From positions 186,001 to 250,000 of the forward strand of contig NZ_QBKT01000003.1 of assembly GCF_003054265.1 (NCBI RefSeq): DNA of 64,000 nucleotides, given 5' to 3'. This DNA comes from Kordia periserrulae. Lineage in GTDB: Bacteria; Bacteroidota; Bacteroidia; Flavobacteriales; Flavobacteriaceae. Shown here in pieces: positions 35,560 to 45,775 of this stretch; within the stretch, counting starts at the first letter, position 1; every line of letters starts with the position of its first letter. The notes under the pieces are model-generated. The model ran no database searches, had not been told where the DNA came from, and saw only the letters and a program-made list of their open reading frames with translations. The translations under genes and the position numbers were made by a program.

Positions 35560-37431
35560 TTATGGTCCATTCATTAGTCTATAAACGCTTTCTCCAGGTA
35601 ATCTATTGCTATTTAACCAACTTACAAATGAAGATAAGTGTCTTCGATGAACTCGTTGAGTGTTAACTCCCATAACAGAATCAGAAGCTGTAAACGAGCT
35701 TGAAGCAGCATGTGTAGTTGCTGTGCTTCCAGCAGCCGTTGGACTTGAACCTATTAATCGCGTATATTCTGCTGTAGACAAACGATATTCATCTTCTAAA
35801 CCAATTATATGACCAAACTCATGAGCAATAGTGTTTGTAGAACTCGATAAATACCAATTGCTCCTATTTGCGCGTCCACTTCCTGAATGTACTTCCACAG
35901 AAATATGATTGTCATCATCCGTAAATACAGGATCAAATTCTATGGCTAAACGTCTTGGTCCTTGAATGTGAAAATGTCCATTCCAACGGCTTCTAATTCC
36001 AGCAAGCCAACTTGACTTTGTGGCTGCAGGAACGGTTTCTCCATCCAATTCAATTCGAACAATTATTTTTAGTCGATCACGATGGTATTCGATGTCATAA
36101 TTTACATCCCAAGCATATTCTTTTTCTTCCCAAGTTCCATCACCATCATCATCTTCAAAATGACGTTCAGTAGCGTCTGTGTCAATTTCTTCCCAAACGA
36201 GTAAACCATTGAGCATTTGCACAATTCGGTTATAGGTACTTTCAGAAAAATCACTTTCCAATTGTGCTAATGTGTCGGTATCAGCTAAAGTTGTCGTTAA
36301 TTCTCCATCAGGTGCGGTCCTAATTTTTTGGTACACATTTTCGGTACTTGCACCTTCAAAAGCCATCCAGTTTAATTGAAAGTTTAGATCGCCGCCCAAA
36401 GCCTCTACGGCTTCTACCATGGTATCATTATCGCAAATTCCAGCAAAATACCCTCGCATGGTAGTGCTACTTCGAATGGTAGCTACATCTTGTGTGTTTT
36501 CTGTGAGCATGGTTTGTACATCTTCCCAACTAGTACCTTCATAAAACATCCATTCCAATCGTTTTTTAATAGCTCCATCATTATAGCGCATGGCGGTAAA
36601 CATTTCATTGTTATCTAAGGCAGAAGCGGCTTGTACCTTGAGCGTATTATCATTTAAGGCTATGTTGGATTCAGCAGCATTTAGACTTCCAAAAATAGCA
36701 ATGACTTCATTTTCAGGAATGTCAAAATAACCTAATATTTCTCGTAATCGTTGTAGCTCATCACTTTCTGCATCTTGCTTTTGTATGATGGTGCGTTGTA
36801 TAGAATTTGCTCCTTTTTGTTGAATGGTATGTGTAAGTTCATGTGCTAATAGGTGTTTTCCTGATTGTGAATTTGGTGCGTATTGTCCTTTGTTAAAGTA
36901 AATATTATTTCCATTGGTAAATGCCCGCGCACCTAGACTTTGACTCATCTGAACAGCATCGTGGTCTTTGTGAATGCGCACATTTTGAAAGCTTGCACTA
37001 AATCTACTTTCCATGTAATTTTTGGTTGTAGCATCCATGTGATCACCTTTTCCATTTTTGCTGTTTAGTTTTTGACTGATACTTCCTGAAGGCGAATTAT
37101 TTTCTGATGTATTACTCGATTTTTGTATGATAGGAGTGATGCTATCTGCTAGTATTTTTCGTTGAGGTTTTGTATTGTGAATAGTAGAAATAGTGTTGGC
37201 AGTACTTTCTAGGTTTTCAGGAGGCTTAGACATAGTAACAACTTTTGTAGCAATTGTATCTGCTTCTTTTTCGTAACTATCATTAGGTTGTCCTACTTTT
37301 AATTTGGGTTGAATGAACGTAGGAGCACTTATGCTTTTAGCATTCTTTTTAGGAATAAATGAAGTTGTAGGCGAAGCATTTTTGTTGGCTTTCCCCGTTT
37401 GTTTATTTCCTTGTAGACTTTGTGCAAACAT
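35560..37431 (-). CDS. DUF4157 (eCIS core) protein with a second, metzincin-like zinc motif
   Basis: 623 residues, no signal peptide. Residues 40-210 are the eCIS-core DUF4157 domain: LKVGQPNDSYEKEAD, FQNVRIHKDHDAVQMSQSLGARAFT and HLLAHELTHTIQQKG (H197, E198, H201). The middle holds two related repeats, LEWMFYEGTSWEDVQTML and LNWMAFEGASTENVYQKI, then an acidic EF-hand-like stretch (EDDDGDGTWEE). The C-terminal domain has IAHEFGHIIGLEDEYR with H537, E538, H541 and D547, the HExxHxxGxxD pattern of metzincin peptidases. DUF4157 proteins are linked to contractile injection systems, but none lies in the window. It starts in the gap between the acyl-CoA ligase and the fad genes. Confidence 0.85.
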   Translation of the reverse strand: MFAQSLQGNKQTGKANKNASPTTSFIPKKNAKSISAPTFIQPKLKVGQPNDSYEKEADTIATKVVTMSKPPENLESTANTISTIHNTKPQRKILADSITPIIQKSSNTSENNSPSGSISQKLNSKNGKGDHMDATTKNYMESRFSASFQNVRIHKDHDAVQMSQSLGARAFTNGNNIYFNKGQYAPNSQSGKHLLAHELTHTIQQKGANSIQRTIIQKQDAESDELQRLREILGYFDIPENEVIAIFGSLNAAESNIALNDNTLKVQAASALDNNEMFTAMRYNDGAIKKRLEWMFYEGTSWEDVQTMLTENTQDVATIRSSTTMRGYFAGICDNDTMVEAVEALGGDLNFQLNWMAFEGASTENVYQKIRTAPDGELTTTLADTDTLAQLESDFSESTYNRIVQMLNGLLVWEEIDTDATERHFEDDDGDGTWEEKEYAWDVNYDIEYHRDRLKIIVRIELDGETVPAATKSSWLAGIRSRWNGHFHIQGPRRLAIEFDPVFTDDDNHISVEVHSGSGRANRSNWYLSSSTNTIAHEFGHIIGLEDEYRLSTAEYTRLIGSSPTAAGSTATTHAASSSFTASDSVMGVNTQRVHRRHLSSFVSWLNSNRLPGESVYRLMNGP

Positions 37432-37516
37432 TCTTTAGTTGTGTAAAAACACATAGTTACCATATTTACAAACATAAAAAAAGAGGATAAACACCCTAAT
37501 CTAAATATCATAAAAG

Positions 37517-37547
37517 AAAAAACCGCTCAAATTAGTTGAACGGTTTT
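37517..37547 (-). terminator. Terminator after the acyl-CoA ligase gene
   Basis: AAAACCGCTCAA pairs with TTGAACGGTTTT around a 5-base loop (one mismatch), and the minus strand has a T-rich tail. It lies 11 bases downstream of the acyl-CoA ligase stop. Confidence 0.8.
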
Positions 37548-37557
37548 CGATATTTAG

Positions 37558-39333
37558 TTAAGCTCTATCATAAATTTTATCACAATAGTCTTTGTAGATT
37601 TCTTTGATGACTTTTCGCTTCATTTTCATGGTTGGCGTGAGTTCGCCGCCGTCAATAGACCATACTTTTGGAATGAGTTCGAAGCGTTTGATTTGTTCCC
37701 ACTTCCCGAAATGACTATTGGCTTCATCTACTTCTTTTTGAATTCGTGCGATGATTTCCTCAGAAGCACAGATTTCTTTTTCGGACGAACCGATGTTTTT
37801 GCCTTTCTTTTTTATCCAATCTTTGATGAATTCGAAGTTTGGCTGAATTAACGCTGCTGGCATTTTTTCACCTTCTCCAATCACCATGATTTGTTCTATG
37901 AAACGCGATTGTTTGAAACGGTTTTCGATTAATGCAGGAATGACATATTTTCCTCCCGATGTTTTAAACATATCTTTTTTACGATCGGTAATTTTTAAGA
38001 AACCATCCGCACTGACTTCTCCAATATCTCCTGTGTGGAAATATCCATCAGTCATCACGCTAGCAGTTTTCTCAGGATCTTTGTAATAGCCTTGCATAAC
38101 GTTTGGTCCTTTTACTAAGATTTCACCATCTTCAGCAATTTTGACTTCTACATTGTCAATCACGCGTCCTACGGTTCCTACTCGGAATCCGCCATTGCGT
38201 TGGTCATTTACAGAAATTACAGGTGACGTTTCCGTTAATCCATATCCTTCCATGATTGGAATTCCTGCTGCGGCAAATACACGCGTTAATCGCGCTTGTA
38301 ATGGCGCACTTCCAGAAACCATTAACTCTAAGTTTCCGCCCAAACCTTCTTTCCATTTGCTAAAGATAAGTTTACGAGCAATTTTAAGTTTAAATTCATA
38401 CCACCATCCGTTTTTACCGTACGGTTCGTATTGCAATCCGAGCTCAATTGCCCAAAAGAATAGTTTCTTTTTGATGCCTGTTAAATCCGCTCCTTTGGCG
38501 TAAATTTTGTCATATACTTTTTCATACAAACGCGGAACAGCTGTCATGACGTTTGGCTTGACTTCTTTTAGGTTATCGCTAATTTTCTCAATAGATTCTG
38601 CAAAGAAAATTTCAATGCCACAGTATTGGTATAAATATAAAATCATGCGTTCAAATACGTGACATACAGGCAAGAAACTCAAAGCTCTTGCTTGTCCAAT
38701 ATGTAGTGGAACGCGCTTTTGACTATCTATGACATTTGATACCAAATTGCTGTGTGCTAACATTACGCCTTTTGGTTTTCCTGTAGTTCCAGAAGTGTAT
38801 ATCAAAGTTGCTAAGTCTTCTGGTGTTACAGCATCTTTTCTAGCTTTTAATTCATCGTCATTACTCGTGTCTTCTCCAAGCTTTAAAACCTCTGTCCAAT
38901 TGTGTTCGCCCGCAACTTCATCAAAAGTGTATATGCCTTTCAATTTTGTATTGCCTTTGATGGCGTTAAGTTTTTCAACAATTTCTTCATCCGACGCAAA
39001 GCAATAAATCGCTTCTGAATGATTTAAAATATATTCGTAATCTTCTTTGGCGATGGTTGGATAAATCGGAACATTTTGCGCGCCAATTTGTAACACACCA
39101 ATGTCCATCACATTCCACTCCGTTCTATTGTTGGTGGATATGACGGCGATTTTATCATTCGGTTTTACTCCTAAACGCAACAAACCTCTACTGATAGCAT
39201 TGGCTTGATTGAGATATTCTTGCGTTGAAATGGAAGTCCACTTTCCATCTTTAAAGGATGTGAGCGCTTTTGCTAAAGGATAATTGTCAAGTTGATAGTA
39301 TGGAAAATCAAATAATCGGGTTACATTCGTCAT
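37558..39333 (-). CDS. Long-chain fatty acid-CoA ligase (AMP-forming)
   Basis: The frame is open from 39381, but MTNVTRLFDFPYYQL at 39333 is the better start, giving 591 residues. The AMP-binding motifs are clear: LIYTSGTTGKPKGVMLAHSNLV, MEGYGLTETSPVISVN, YFHTGDIGEVSADGFLKITDRKKDMFKTSGGKYV, with a bulky middle insert usual for long-chain (ACSL-like) enzymes. It activates fatty acids to acyl-CoA for beta-oxidation or lipid synthesis at the inner membrane. It is separated from the other fad genes by the DUF4157 two-gene unit. Confidence 0.92.
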   Translation of the reverse strand: MTNVTRLFDFPYYQLDNYPLAKALTSFKDGKWTSISTQEYLNQANAISRGLLRLGVKPNDKIAVISTNNRTEWNVMDIGVLQIGAQNVPIYPTIAKEDYEYILNHSEAIYCFASDEEIVEKLNAIKGNTKLKGIYTFDEVAGEHNWTEVLKLGEDTSNDDELKARKDAVTPEDLATLIYTSGTTGKPKGVMLAHSNLVSNVIDSQKRVPLHIGQARALSFLPVCHVFERMILYLYQYCGIEIFFAESIEKISDNLKEVKPNVMTAVPRLYEKVYDKIYAKGADLTGIKKKLFFWAIELGLQYEPYGKNGWWYEFKLKIARKLIFSKWKEGLGGNLELMVSGSAPLQARLTRVFAAAGIPIMEGYGLTETSPVISVNDQRNGGFRVGTVGRVIDNVEVKIAEDGEILVKGPNVMQGYYKDPEKTASVMTDGYFHTGDIGEVSADGFLKITDRKKDMFKTSGGKYVIPALIENRFKQSRFIEQIMVIGEGEKMPAALIQPNFEFIKDWIKKKGKNIGSSEKEICASEEIIARIQKEVDEANSHFGKWEQIKRFELIPKVWSIDGGELTPTMKMKRKVIKEIYKDYCDKIYDRA

Positions 39334-39466
39334 GCTCTGATTTGGTTTATGTATGAAGTTGCAAATTATGAAAATTGTCAACCATTTTCAAGAGAATGTT
39401 AAAAATCGCTGTGTTTTTTTTAAGAAATCTGTAAGTATTTGTGATTTGTGTTGCGAATGTATACAA

Positions 39467-39494
39467 AAAAGACTCGCTGTTAGGCAAGTCTTTT
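39467..39494 (-). terminator. Terminator after purL
   Basis: AAAAGACTCGC pairs with GCAAGTCTTTT (one mismatch) around a 6-base loop, followed by T on the minus strand. It lies 25 bases beyond the purL stop. Confidence 0.78.
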
Positions 39495-39518
39495 GGAATG
39501 TTATTTATTGATAATGAA

Positions 39519-42500
39519 TTATTTACTCTTCGCTTCAATCCACTTTCTAGCATTGACAAAGGCTTCTAACCATGGCGAAACTTCATCGTTGCGACCTTCT
39601 GGGTAGTTTGCCCAATTCCACTGAAATGTAGAACGTTCAATGTGTGGCATCGTTACCAAATGTCTTCCTGTAGCATCGCATAGCATGGCAGTGTTAAAGT
39701 CAGAACCATTCGGATTGGAAGGATAGCCTTCATAACCATATTTTGCTACGATTTGATACTTACTTTCTTCGTACGGAAGCTTAAATTTTCCTTCTCCATG
39801 CGAAATCCACACTCCTAAGGTCGTTCCCGCCAAGGACGAAAGCATTACCGAATTGTTCTCCTGAATTTTTACCGAAGTAAAGGCACTTTCGTGTTTTTGA
39901 GAATCGTTGTAGGTCATTTTTCCGTGAACTTCATGCTCCGGATTGATGACTTCCAATTCCATAAATAATTGGCAACCATTGCAAATTCCGACCGAAAGTG
40001 TGTCTTCGCGTTTAAAGAAATTTTTCAACGCTGTATTGGCTTTTTCGTTGTATAAGAAGGCACCTGCCCAACCTTTGGCAGAACCTAATACATCTGAATT
40101 AGAAAATCCACCAACGGCACCAATAAATTGAATATCCTCCAACGTTTCACGTCCCGAAATCAAGTCGGTCATGTGTACATCTTTTACATCAAAACCAGCC
40201 AAATACATCGCATTTGCCATTTCGCGCTCGCTGTTGCTTCCTTTTTCTCTAATAATAGCTGCTTTTGGCTTCTCGACTGCGCTCGAAGTGACATCTGCTA
40301 GTTTTCCTGTAAAGTGTTTCGGGAAAGTATATGTTAAGGGTTGATTGGCATAGTTTTCATAGCGCGCTTTTGCCAAACCATTTGCCGTTTGTTTTTGGTC
40401 GAGTAGGAACGAGGTTTTATACCAAATATCACGATATTCTGAAATACTCAAGCTAAATTTATCTTCTTGATTTTTAATGTTGACACGATCACTTTCGGTA
40501 ACTTTTCCTAGATTGTAAAAGGTAATTCCAGCGTCGTTCAATATATTTTCTACCGAATTGTCAGTTGCCTGAAAAACGATTCCGTTATTTTCTGAGAATA
40601 ATAATTTGATAGAATCTGCTTCGTTCAACGCATCAAAGTTCAAGTTGGCGCCTACATTGTTGTCTGCAAAGCAAAGTTCAAGGAGTGTTGTTATCAATCC
40701 GCCAGAAGCGACATCGTGTCCCGCCACAATTTTATCTTGCTTGATAAGTTCTTGCATCACATTAAACGTCTTTTTAAACTGCGCAGCATCTACAATTGTT
40801 GGTGTTTCGTTGCCTATTTTATGTAAGGTTTGTGCAAACGAACTTCCTCCGAGTTTAAAATCGTCCTGAGACAAATTGATATAATAAATATCACCTGCAT
40901 TTTTACGAAATACAGGTTCTACCACTTTAGTAATATCGTTACAATTGGCTGCCGCAGAAATGACTACCGTTCCTGGAGAAATGACTTCTTCATTTGGGTA
41001 TTTTTGTTTCATCGACAAGGAATCTTTTCCTGTTGGCACGTTGATTCCCAAGTCAATCGCAAATTCTGAAATGGCAGAAACCGCTTCGTATAAACGCGCA
41101 TCTTCTCCTTCGTTCTTACATGGCCACATCCAGTTTGCGGAAAGCGATACGCTTTTCAAACCATCTTTCAACGGTGCCCAAATAATATTACTCAAGGCTT
41201 CTGCAATAGCGTTTCGGCTTCCTGCTGTTGGACTTATCAATCCAGCAATTGGTGCATGTCCTACAGAAGTTGCAATGCCTTCTTTTCCAGCATAATCCAA
41301 CGCCATTACGCCCACATTGTTTAGTGGTAATTGTAACGGTCCGGCACATTGTTGTTTGGCAACTTTTCCACCGACACAACGGTCTACTTTGTTGGTTAAC
41401 CAGTCTTTACAGGCAACGGCTTCTAGTTGTAACACTTGCGTGAGATAGTTCTCAAATTCGGTTGTATTATATTGAAGAGGCGCATATTGTCGCGAAACCG
41501 TAGAATCGGTCATGATGGTTTTTGGCGAACTTCCAAACATATCGCTCAAAGCCAAATCCATTGGTTTGTCGCCTTTGGTGGCAGATTCAAACGTAAAACG
41601 GTCATCGCCTGTCACATCTCCAACGGTGTACATTGGCGAACGTTCACGTTGTGCTATTTTATTCAGTGTTTCTAAATGTTCTTCTGCAATGACCAATCCC
41701 ATACGTTCTTGTGATTCGTTTCCGATGATTTCTTTTGCAGATAGGGTTGGATCGCCCACAGGCAATTTATCCAAATCAATTTTTCCACCCGTTTCTTCCA
41801 CCAATTCCGACAAACAATTCAAATGGCCACCTGCACCGTGATCGTGAATAGAAACAATATAATTTTCCTCGCTTTCCACCATCCCACGAATGGCATTTGC
41901 TGCGCGTTTTTGCATTTCAGGATTGGAACGTTGTACCGCATTCAATTCAATTCCTGTAGAGAATTCGCCCGTATCTGCAGACGAAACTGCCGCGCCGCCC
42001 ATTCCGATTCGGTAGTTTTCACCACCTAAAATCACAACTTTATCACCTATTTTTGGTGTATGTTTAATCGCTTGTGACGCTTTTCCATAGCCGATTCCGC
42101 CCGCTTGCATGATGACTTTGTCATAGCCCAACTTTCTTGAAGTCACGTTTAAATTGTCAGAAGCTTCATCATGCTCAAAGGTCAACACTGAACCGCAGAT
42201 TAACGGTTGTCCAAATTTATTTCCAAAATCCGAAGCTCCGTTTGATGCTTTTATTAAGATATCGATTGGAGTTTGGTACAACCAATCGCGCGCTGGCATT
42301 ACTTTTTCCCAAGTTTTTTCTTCTTCTAAACGCGAATAGGCCGTCATATACACCGCTGTTCCTGCCAATGGCAATGAACCTTGTCCGCCCGCAAGTCTGT
42401 CACGAATTTCTCCTCCAGAACCTGTAGCGGCTCCGTTAAACGGCTCAACCGTAGTAGGGAAGTTGTGCGTTTCCGCTTTCAACGAAATGACAGAATCAAA

Positions 42501-43211
42501 TTCTTGCACTTCGTAAAAGTCAGGTTTGTCAGCAGATTTTGGCGCAAATTGGGCGACTTTCGGGCCTTTTATAAAGGCAACATTGTCTTTATATGCTGAA
42601 ACAATATCGTTTGGATGTTGTTTCGAAGTTTCTTTGATGAGTTTGAATAACGACGTAGGTTTTTCTTCGCCGTCAATCACGAAGGTTCCATTGAAAATTT
42701 TATGTCGACAGTGTTCTGAGTTTACTTGTGAAAAGCCAAATACTTCAGAATCCGTAAGTTTCCTGTTGAGTTTTTTGGCGAGATTGTTCAGGTAGTCAAT
42801 TTCTTCGGAGCTTAACGCCAATCCTTCTTGTTCGTTGTACGCAGCAATATTGTCAATTTCCAAAATGGCTTCTGGTTCAATAGCAATCGTAAACGTATTT
42901 TGATGCAAACCGTTGAATTTTTGGGAAATCATAGGGTCAAACTCTGTAAAATCTTCCGAAACTGCTTTAAATTCTTCAATTCGGATGATGCCCTCAATGC
43001 CCATGTTTTGGGTGATTTCGACTGCGTTGGTACTCCAAGGTGTAATCATGGCAGCTCTAGGACCAACAAAAAAAGCATCCAATGATGCTTGTTCGATTTT
43101 CGCGGTGTTGCCAAAAAGCCAGTTCAGCTTTGCAACGTTTTCTGTTGATAATTCTTTTACTGTTTGAACAGCAAATACTTTGCTGTGTACGTTTCCAAAG
43201 AAATGAATCAT
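39519..43211 (-). CDS. purL: Phosphoribosylformylglycinamidine synthase, single-chain
   Basis: 1230 residues, the long single-chain form: an N-terminal PurS-like region, two AIR-synthase-type halves (SVISLKAETHNFPTTVEPFNGAATGSGGEIRDRLAGG, VSIHDHGAGGHLNCLSELVEETGG) and a C-terminal glutaminase with the nucleophile Cys in VGICNGCQLFMELE and a His-Glu pair near the end (TMPHIERSTFQWNW). It makes FGAM from FGAR, glutamine and ATP in purine synthesis. Oddly, 24 bases of the dispersed genome repeat are in frame at 40269-40292 and code for VTSSAVEK in the linker before the glutaminase domain. Confidence 0.95.
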   Translation of the reverse strand: MIHFFGNVHSKVFAVQTVKELSTENVAKLNWLFGNTAKIEQASLDAFFVGPRAAMITPWSTNAVEITQNMGIEGIIRIEEFKAVSEDFTEFDPMISQKFNGLHQNTFTIAIEPEAILEIDNIAAYNEQEGLALSSEEIDYLNNLAKKLNRKLTDSEVFGFSQVNSEHCRHKIFNGTFVIDGEEKPTSLFKLIKETSKQHPNDIVSAYKDNVAFIKGPKVAQFAPKSADKPDFYEVQEFDSVISLKAETHNFPTTVEPFNGAATGSGGEIRDRLAGGQGSLPLAGTAVYMTAYSRLEEEKTWEKVMPARDWLYQTPIDILIKASNGASDFGNKFGQPLICGSVLTFEHDEASDNLNVTSRKLGYDKVIMQAGGIGYGKASQAIKHTPKIGDKVVILGGENYRIGMGGAAVSSADTGEFSTGIELNAVQRSNPEMQKRAANAIRGMVESEENYIVSIHDHGAGGHLNCLSELVEETGGKIDLDKLPVGDPTLSAKEIIGNESQERMGLVIAEEHLETLNKIAQRERSPMYTVGDVTGDDRFTFESATKGDKPMDLALSDMFGSSPKTIMTDSTVSRQYAPLQYNTTEFENYLTQVLQLEAVACKDWLTNKVDRCVGGKVAKQQCAGPLQLPLNNVGVMALDYAGKEGIATSVGHAPIAGLISPTAGSRNAIAEALSNIIWAPLKDGLKSVSLSANWMWPCKNEGEDARLYEAVSAISEFAIDLGINVPTGKDSLSMKQKYPNEEVISPGTVVISAAANCNDITKVVEPVFRKNAGDIYYINLSQDDFKLGGSSFAQTLHKIGNETPTIVDAAQFKKTFNVMQELIKQDKIVAGHDVASGGLITTLLELCFADNNVGANLNFDALNEADSIKLLFSENNGIVFQATDNSVENILNDAGITFYNLGKVTESDRVNIKNQEDKFSLSISEYRDIWYKTSFLLDQKQTANGLAKARYENYANQPLTYTFPKHFTGKLADVTSSAVEKPKAAIIREKGSNSEREMANAMYLAGFDVKDVHMTDLISGRETLEDIQFIGAVGGFSNSDVLGSAKGWAGAFLYNEKANTALKNFFKREDTLSVGICNGCQLFMELEVINPEHEVHGKMTYNDSQKHESAFTSVKIQENNSVMLSSLAGTTLGVWISHGEGKFKLPYEESKYQIVAKYGYEGYPSNPNGSDFNTAMLCDATGRHLVTMPHIERSTFQWNWANYPEGRNDEVSPWLEAFVNARKWIEAKSK
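40269..40292. repeat. Copy of the dispersed-repeat core inside purL
   Basis: CTTCTCGACTGCGCTCGAAG followed by TGAC. It shares the CTCGACTGCGCTCGAA word with the intergenic element at 21536 and is close to the inverse of that at 55274. It is read in frame, encoding VTSSAVEK, in the linker between the FGAM synthase core and the glutaminase domain of PurL. Confidence 0.75.
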
Positions 43212-43410
43212 TATGTAGTTTTTGTGTGTTGTTGTTTAGAAAAGGCAAATTTACATTTTTTTACTTAGATTTTAGAGTATTATTTTCGATGATAATTTTG
43301 GAGTTATTTACATTGTTTTGAACATTTTTTGGTATCGCTTTGCTTTTGGTGTTTTGGAGTTGATTTCACCTTTTAGACCTTTAGATTTTAAGAAAGTAAG
43401 ATATTATTAT

Positions 43411-44007
43411 TTAATATAAATATACAGGATGCCTGTAATAATCATTTCTCAATTTGAACAATTGAGGAAGAGGCTTTAATAATTCGGTTGTTTTGTTTAA
43501 ATCAATTATTATATTTCTACCACGATTTTTTTCTTGGAAAATCATACGATAATAATATGTCACGCAAATAAGTAATGCACCAACAGAATTAAGCGCATTT
43601 TGAAGATTTGCCATATTAAAATGCTCATTCCTTTGGTGTTTGATTTTGTTATGACTACGCCACCAATCTGGATTTTCATCATTATTCCAATTTTCCCACG
43701 GAATGAACTCTAAGCCATATCTATGTATGAAAACAGGTTCATCAATTATTTCTGGTAAGTTTTGTTGAATAACTTTTCTGTAATCGTTTATATTGTTTGC
43801 ACTTTCATCATTGAGTATTAGATTGCATATTTCTCGCAGAATTACATCAACTTCTGATGATGCTGAAATCAAAATACGTGCTAGTTCGATAGAGTAAGTC
43901 CCTAGATTATCTCCACAAAACTCAATAAACCTGCTAGTTTTTATTAAGTCAGTTTCAATTGAGAGAAAGTAATTCCAATGGAGTTTCGCAGGTTTGCTTT
44001 TTATCAT
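43411..44007 (-). CDS. Helical protein of unknown function with an RxxxHxKxKHxR stretch
   Basis: 198 residues, mostly helical. A central WWRSHNKIKHQRNEHFNMANLQNALNSVGALL segment has an Arg and His-rich signature like those of HEPN-fold proteins, but the match is not diagnostic. There is no signal peptide and no membrane segment. It stands alone between purL and fumC, with no named family recognised. Confidence 0.65.
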   Translation of the reverse strand: MIKSKPAKLHWNYFLSIETDLIKTSRFIEFCGDNLGTYSIELARILISASSEVDVILREICNLILNDESANNINDYRKVIQQNLPEIIDEPVFIHRYGLEFIPWENWNNDENPDWWRSHNKIKHQRNEHFNMANLQNALNSVGALLICVTYYYRMIFQEKNRGRNIIIDLNKTTELLKPLPQLFKLRNDYYRHPVYLY

Positions 44008-44132
44008 TAGGTGTTTTGTTCAGATTTTTAATTGTAATTATAGCATGAAAGTTACAATTTTTCTGATTTGAAGTAAAGATTATTAATAACAATTTAATAA
44101 TAAAAAACCAGCAACCAACAACCAGCAACTAA

Positions 44133-44200
44133 AAAAAGGTCATTCAAAAAACTCATCAAGTGTATTAACTACAATGTTAAGTTTTTCAAAGAACCTTTTT
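44133..44200 (-). terminator. Imperfect stem-loop after fumC
   Basis: AAAAAGGT...AAAAACT (44133-44153) and the inverse AGTTTTT...ACCTTTTT (44180-44200) can pair in two blocks around a 6-base internal loop. The minus strand ends in T residues. It begins about 20 bases after the fumC stop. Confidence 0.6.
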
Positions 44201-44221
44201 AATTGTTTTCTATAAAAAGAA

Positions 44222-45619
44222 TTACTTCAAAGAGCCAACCATATCTTCAGGTTTTACCCATTCGTCGTATTCTTCTGGAGTTACGTAGCCCAAGTTGATA
44301 GCTTCTTCACGTAAGGTTGTTCCGTTTTGATGTGCTGTATTGGCAATTTCAGCCGCTTTGTAATACCCGATTTTAGTGTTTAATGCAGTGACTAACATTA
44401 AGGAGTTGTTTACCAATTCTTTGATTCTTCCGTGATTTGGTTCAATTCCCGCCGCACAGTTTTCATCAAAACTAACACAGGCGTCACCAATCAATTGTGC
44501 CGATTGCAATACATTGTAAATCATCATTGGTTTGAATACGTTGAGTTCGTAGTGTCCTTGTGTCCCACCAACCGTTACGGCAACATCGTTCCCCATGACT
44601 TGTGCGCATACCATTGTAATTGCTTCGCATTGTGTTGGATTTACTTTTCCAGGCATGATAGAACTTCCAGGTTCGTTAGCCGGAATGATTAATTCGCCAA
44701 TTCCAGAACGTGGTCCAGATGCCATTAAACGAATGTCATTCGCAATTTTGTTTAACGAAACCGCTAGTTGTTTTAAAGCACCGTGTGTTTCCACCATAGC
44801 ATCATGTGCAGCTAGTGCTTCAAATTTGTTTTCAGCAGTGACAAAAGGCAATTCGGTAAAACGCGCGATGAATTCCGAAACACGTTTGGCGTAGCCTTTC
44901 GGTGTGTTTAATCCCGTTCCAACGGCAGTTCCACCCAACGCCAATTCGCTTAAATGCGGTAAAGTGTTTTGTAAGGCTTTTAATCCGTGATCTAATTGTG
45001 ATACATACCCAGAAAATTCTTGTCCGAGCGTTAACGGTGTCGCGTCCATCAAGTGTGTTCTACCGATTTTTACCACATCTTTAAATTCTTCTGATTTTTT
45101 CTTTAAGGTATTGCGTAATTGCTTGACACCTGGAATGGTCGTTTCTACAATTTTCTTATACGCGGCAATGTGCATTCCTGTTGGAAAGGTATCGTTTGAC
45201 GATTGTGATTTGTTCACATCATCATTTGGTTGAATGGTTTTTTCGCCTTCTCCAATTTTCTTTCCAGCCAATTGATGCGCTCTGTTGGCAATTACTTCAT
45301 TTACGTTCATATTGGATTGCGTTCCAGAACCTGTTTGCCATACAACTAACGGAAATTGGTCATCGTGTTTTCCAGCTAAAATTTCATCACAAACCGCAGC
45401 AATTAAGTCTCTTTTTTCAATAGGTAACACGCCTAATTCGCAGTTGGTAAACGCAGCGGCTTTTTTCAAATAAGCGAATCCATATATTACTTCTAACGGC
45501 ATGCTAGCAGGTGCGCCGATTTTAAAATTATTTCTTGAGCGTTCTGTTTGTGCTCCCCAGATTTTATCTGCCGGAACTTTTACTTCGCCCATCGTATCTT
45601 TTTCAATTCTGTATTCCAT
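44222..45619 (-). CDS. fumC: Class II fumarate hydratase
   Basis: 465 residues of the aspartase/fumarase superfamily. Diagnostic parts are [15 protein letters not shown], the [18 protein letters not shown] substrate loop, [45 protein letters not shown], and the signature [16 protein letters not shown]. It converts fumarate to malate in the TCA cycle and has no iron-sulfur cluster. Full length, single gene, with a probable terminator downstream. Confidence 0.95.
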   Translation of the reverse strand: MEYRIEKDTMGEVKVPADKIWGAQTERSRNNFKIGAPASMPLEVIYGFAYLKKAAAFTNCELGVLPIEKRDLIAAVCDEILAGKHDDQFPLVVWQTGSGTQSNMNVNEVIANRAHQLAGKKIGEGEKTIQPNDDVNKSQSSNDTFPTGMHIAAYKKIVETTIPGVKQLRNTLKKKSEEFKDVVKIGRTHLMDATPLTLGQEFSGYVSQLDHGLKALQNTLPHLSELALGGTAVGTGLNTPKGYAKRVSEFIARFTELPFVTAENKFEALAAHDAMVETHGALKQLAVSLNKIANDIRLMASGPRSGIGELIIPANEPGSSIMPGKVNPTQCEAITMVCAQVMGNDVAVTVGGTQGHYELNVFKPMMIYNVLQSAQLIGDACVSFDENCAAGIEPNHGRIKELVNNSLMLVTALNTKIGYYKAAEIANTAHQNGTTLREEAINLGYVTPEEYDEWVKPEDMVGSLK

Positions 45620-45727
45620 CTGATTGGTTTTTTGCAGGGCAAAATTACGATTTTTTTGTGTGACAAGGAATTAAAAAGGGGAAAAACACGCTCGAATTTG
45701 GGGATTTTCATGGCGATATTTTTAGGA

Positions 45728-45735
45728 TAGGTTTG
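45728..45735 (+). promoter_or_regulatory. Putative -7 box upstream of the NlpC/CHAP-like gene
   Basis: TAGGTTTG matches TAnnTTTG, 40 bases before the ATG at 45776. A TTTG lies 27 bases upstream (45697), farther than usual, so the -33 part is uncertain. Confidence 0.4.
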
Positions 45736-45775
45736 ATAGATTTATTGATGAAATTTTTAACCTTAAAAAAAGAAC

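Noticed and set aside
35560-37431. DUF4157 gene as proof of a contractile injection system in this window
   Set aside because: No sheath, tube, spike or baseplate genes are present; DUF4157 alone is not enough.
40830-43321. Many plus-strand open frames opposite purL
   Set aside because: They are shadows of purL; none has a family pattern or promoter.
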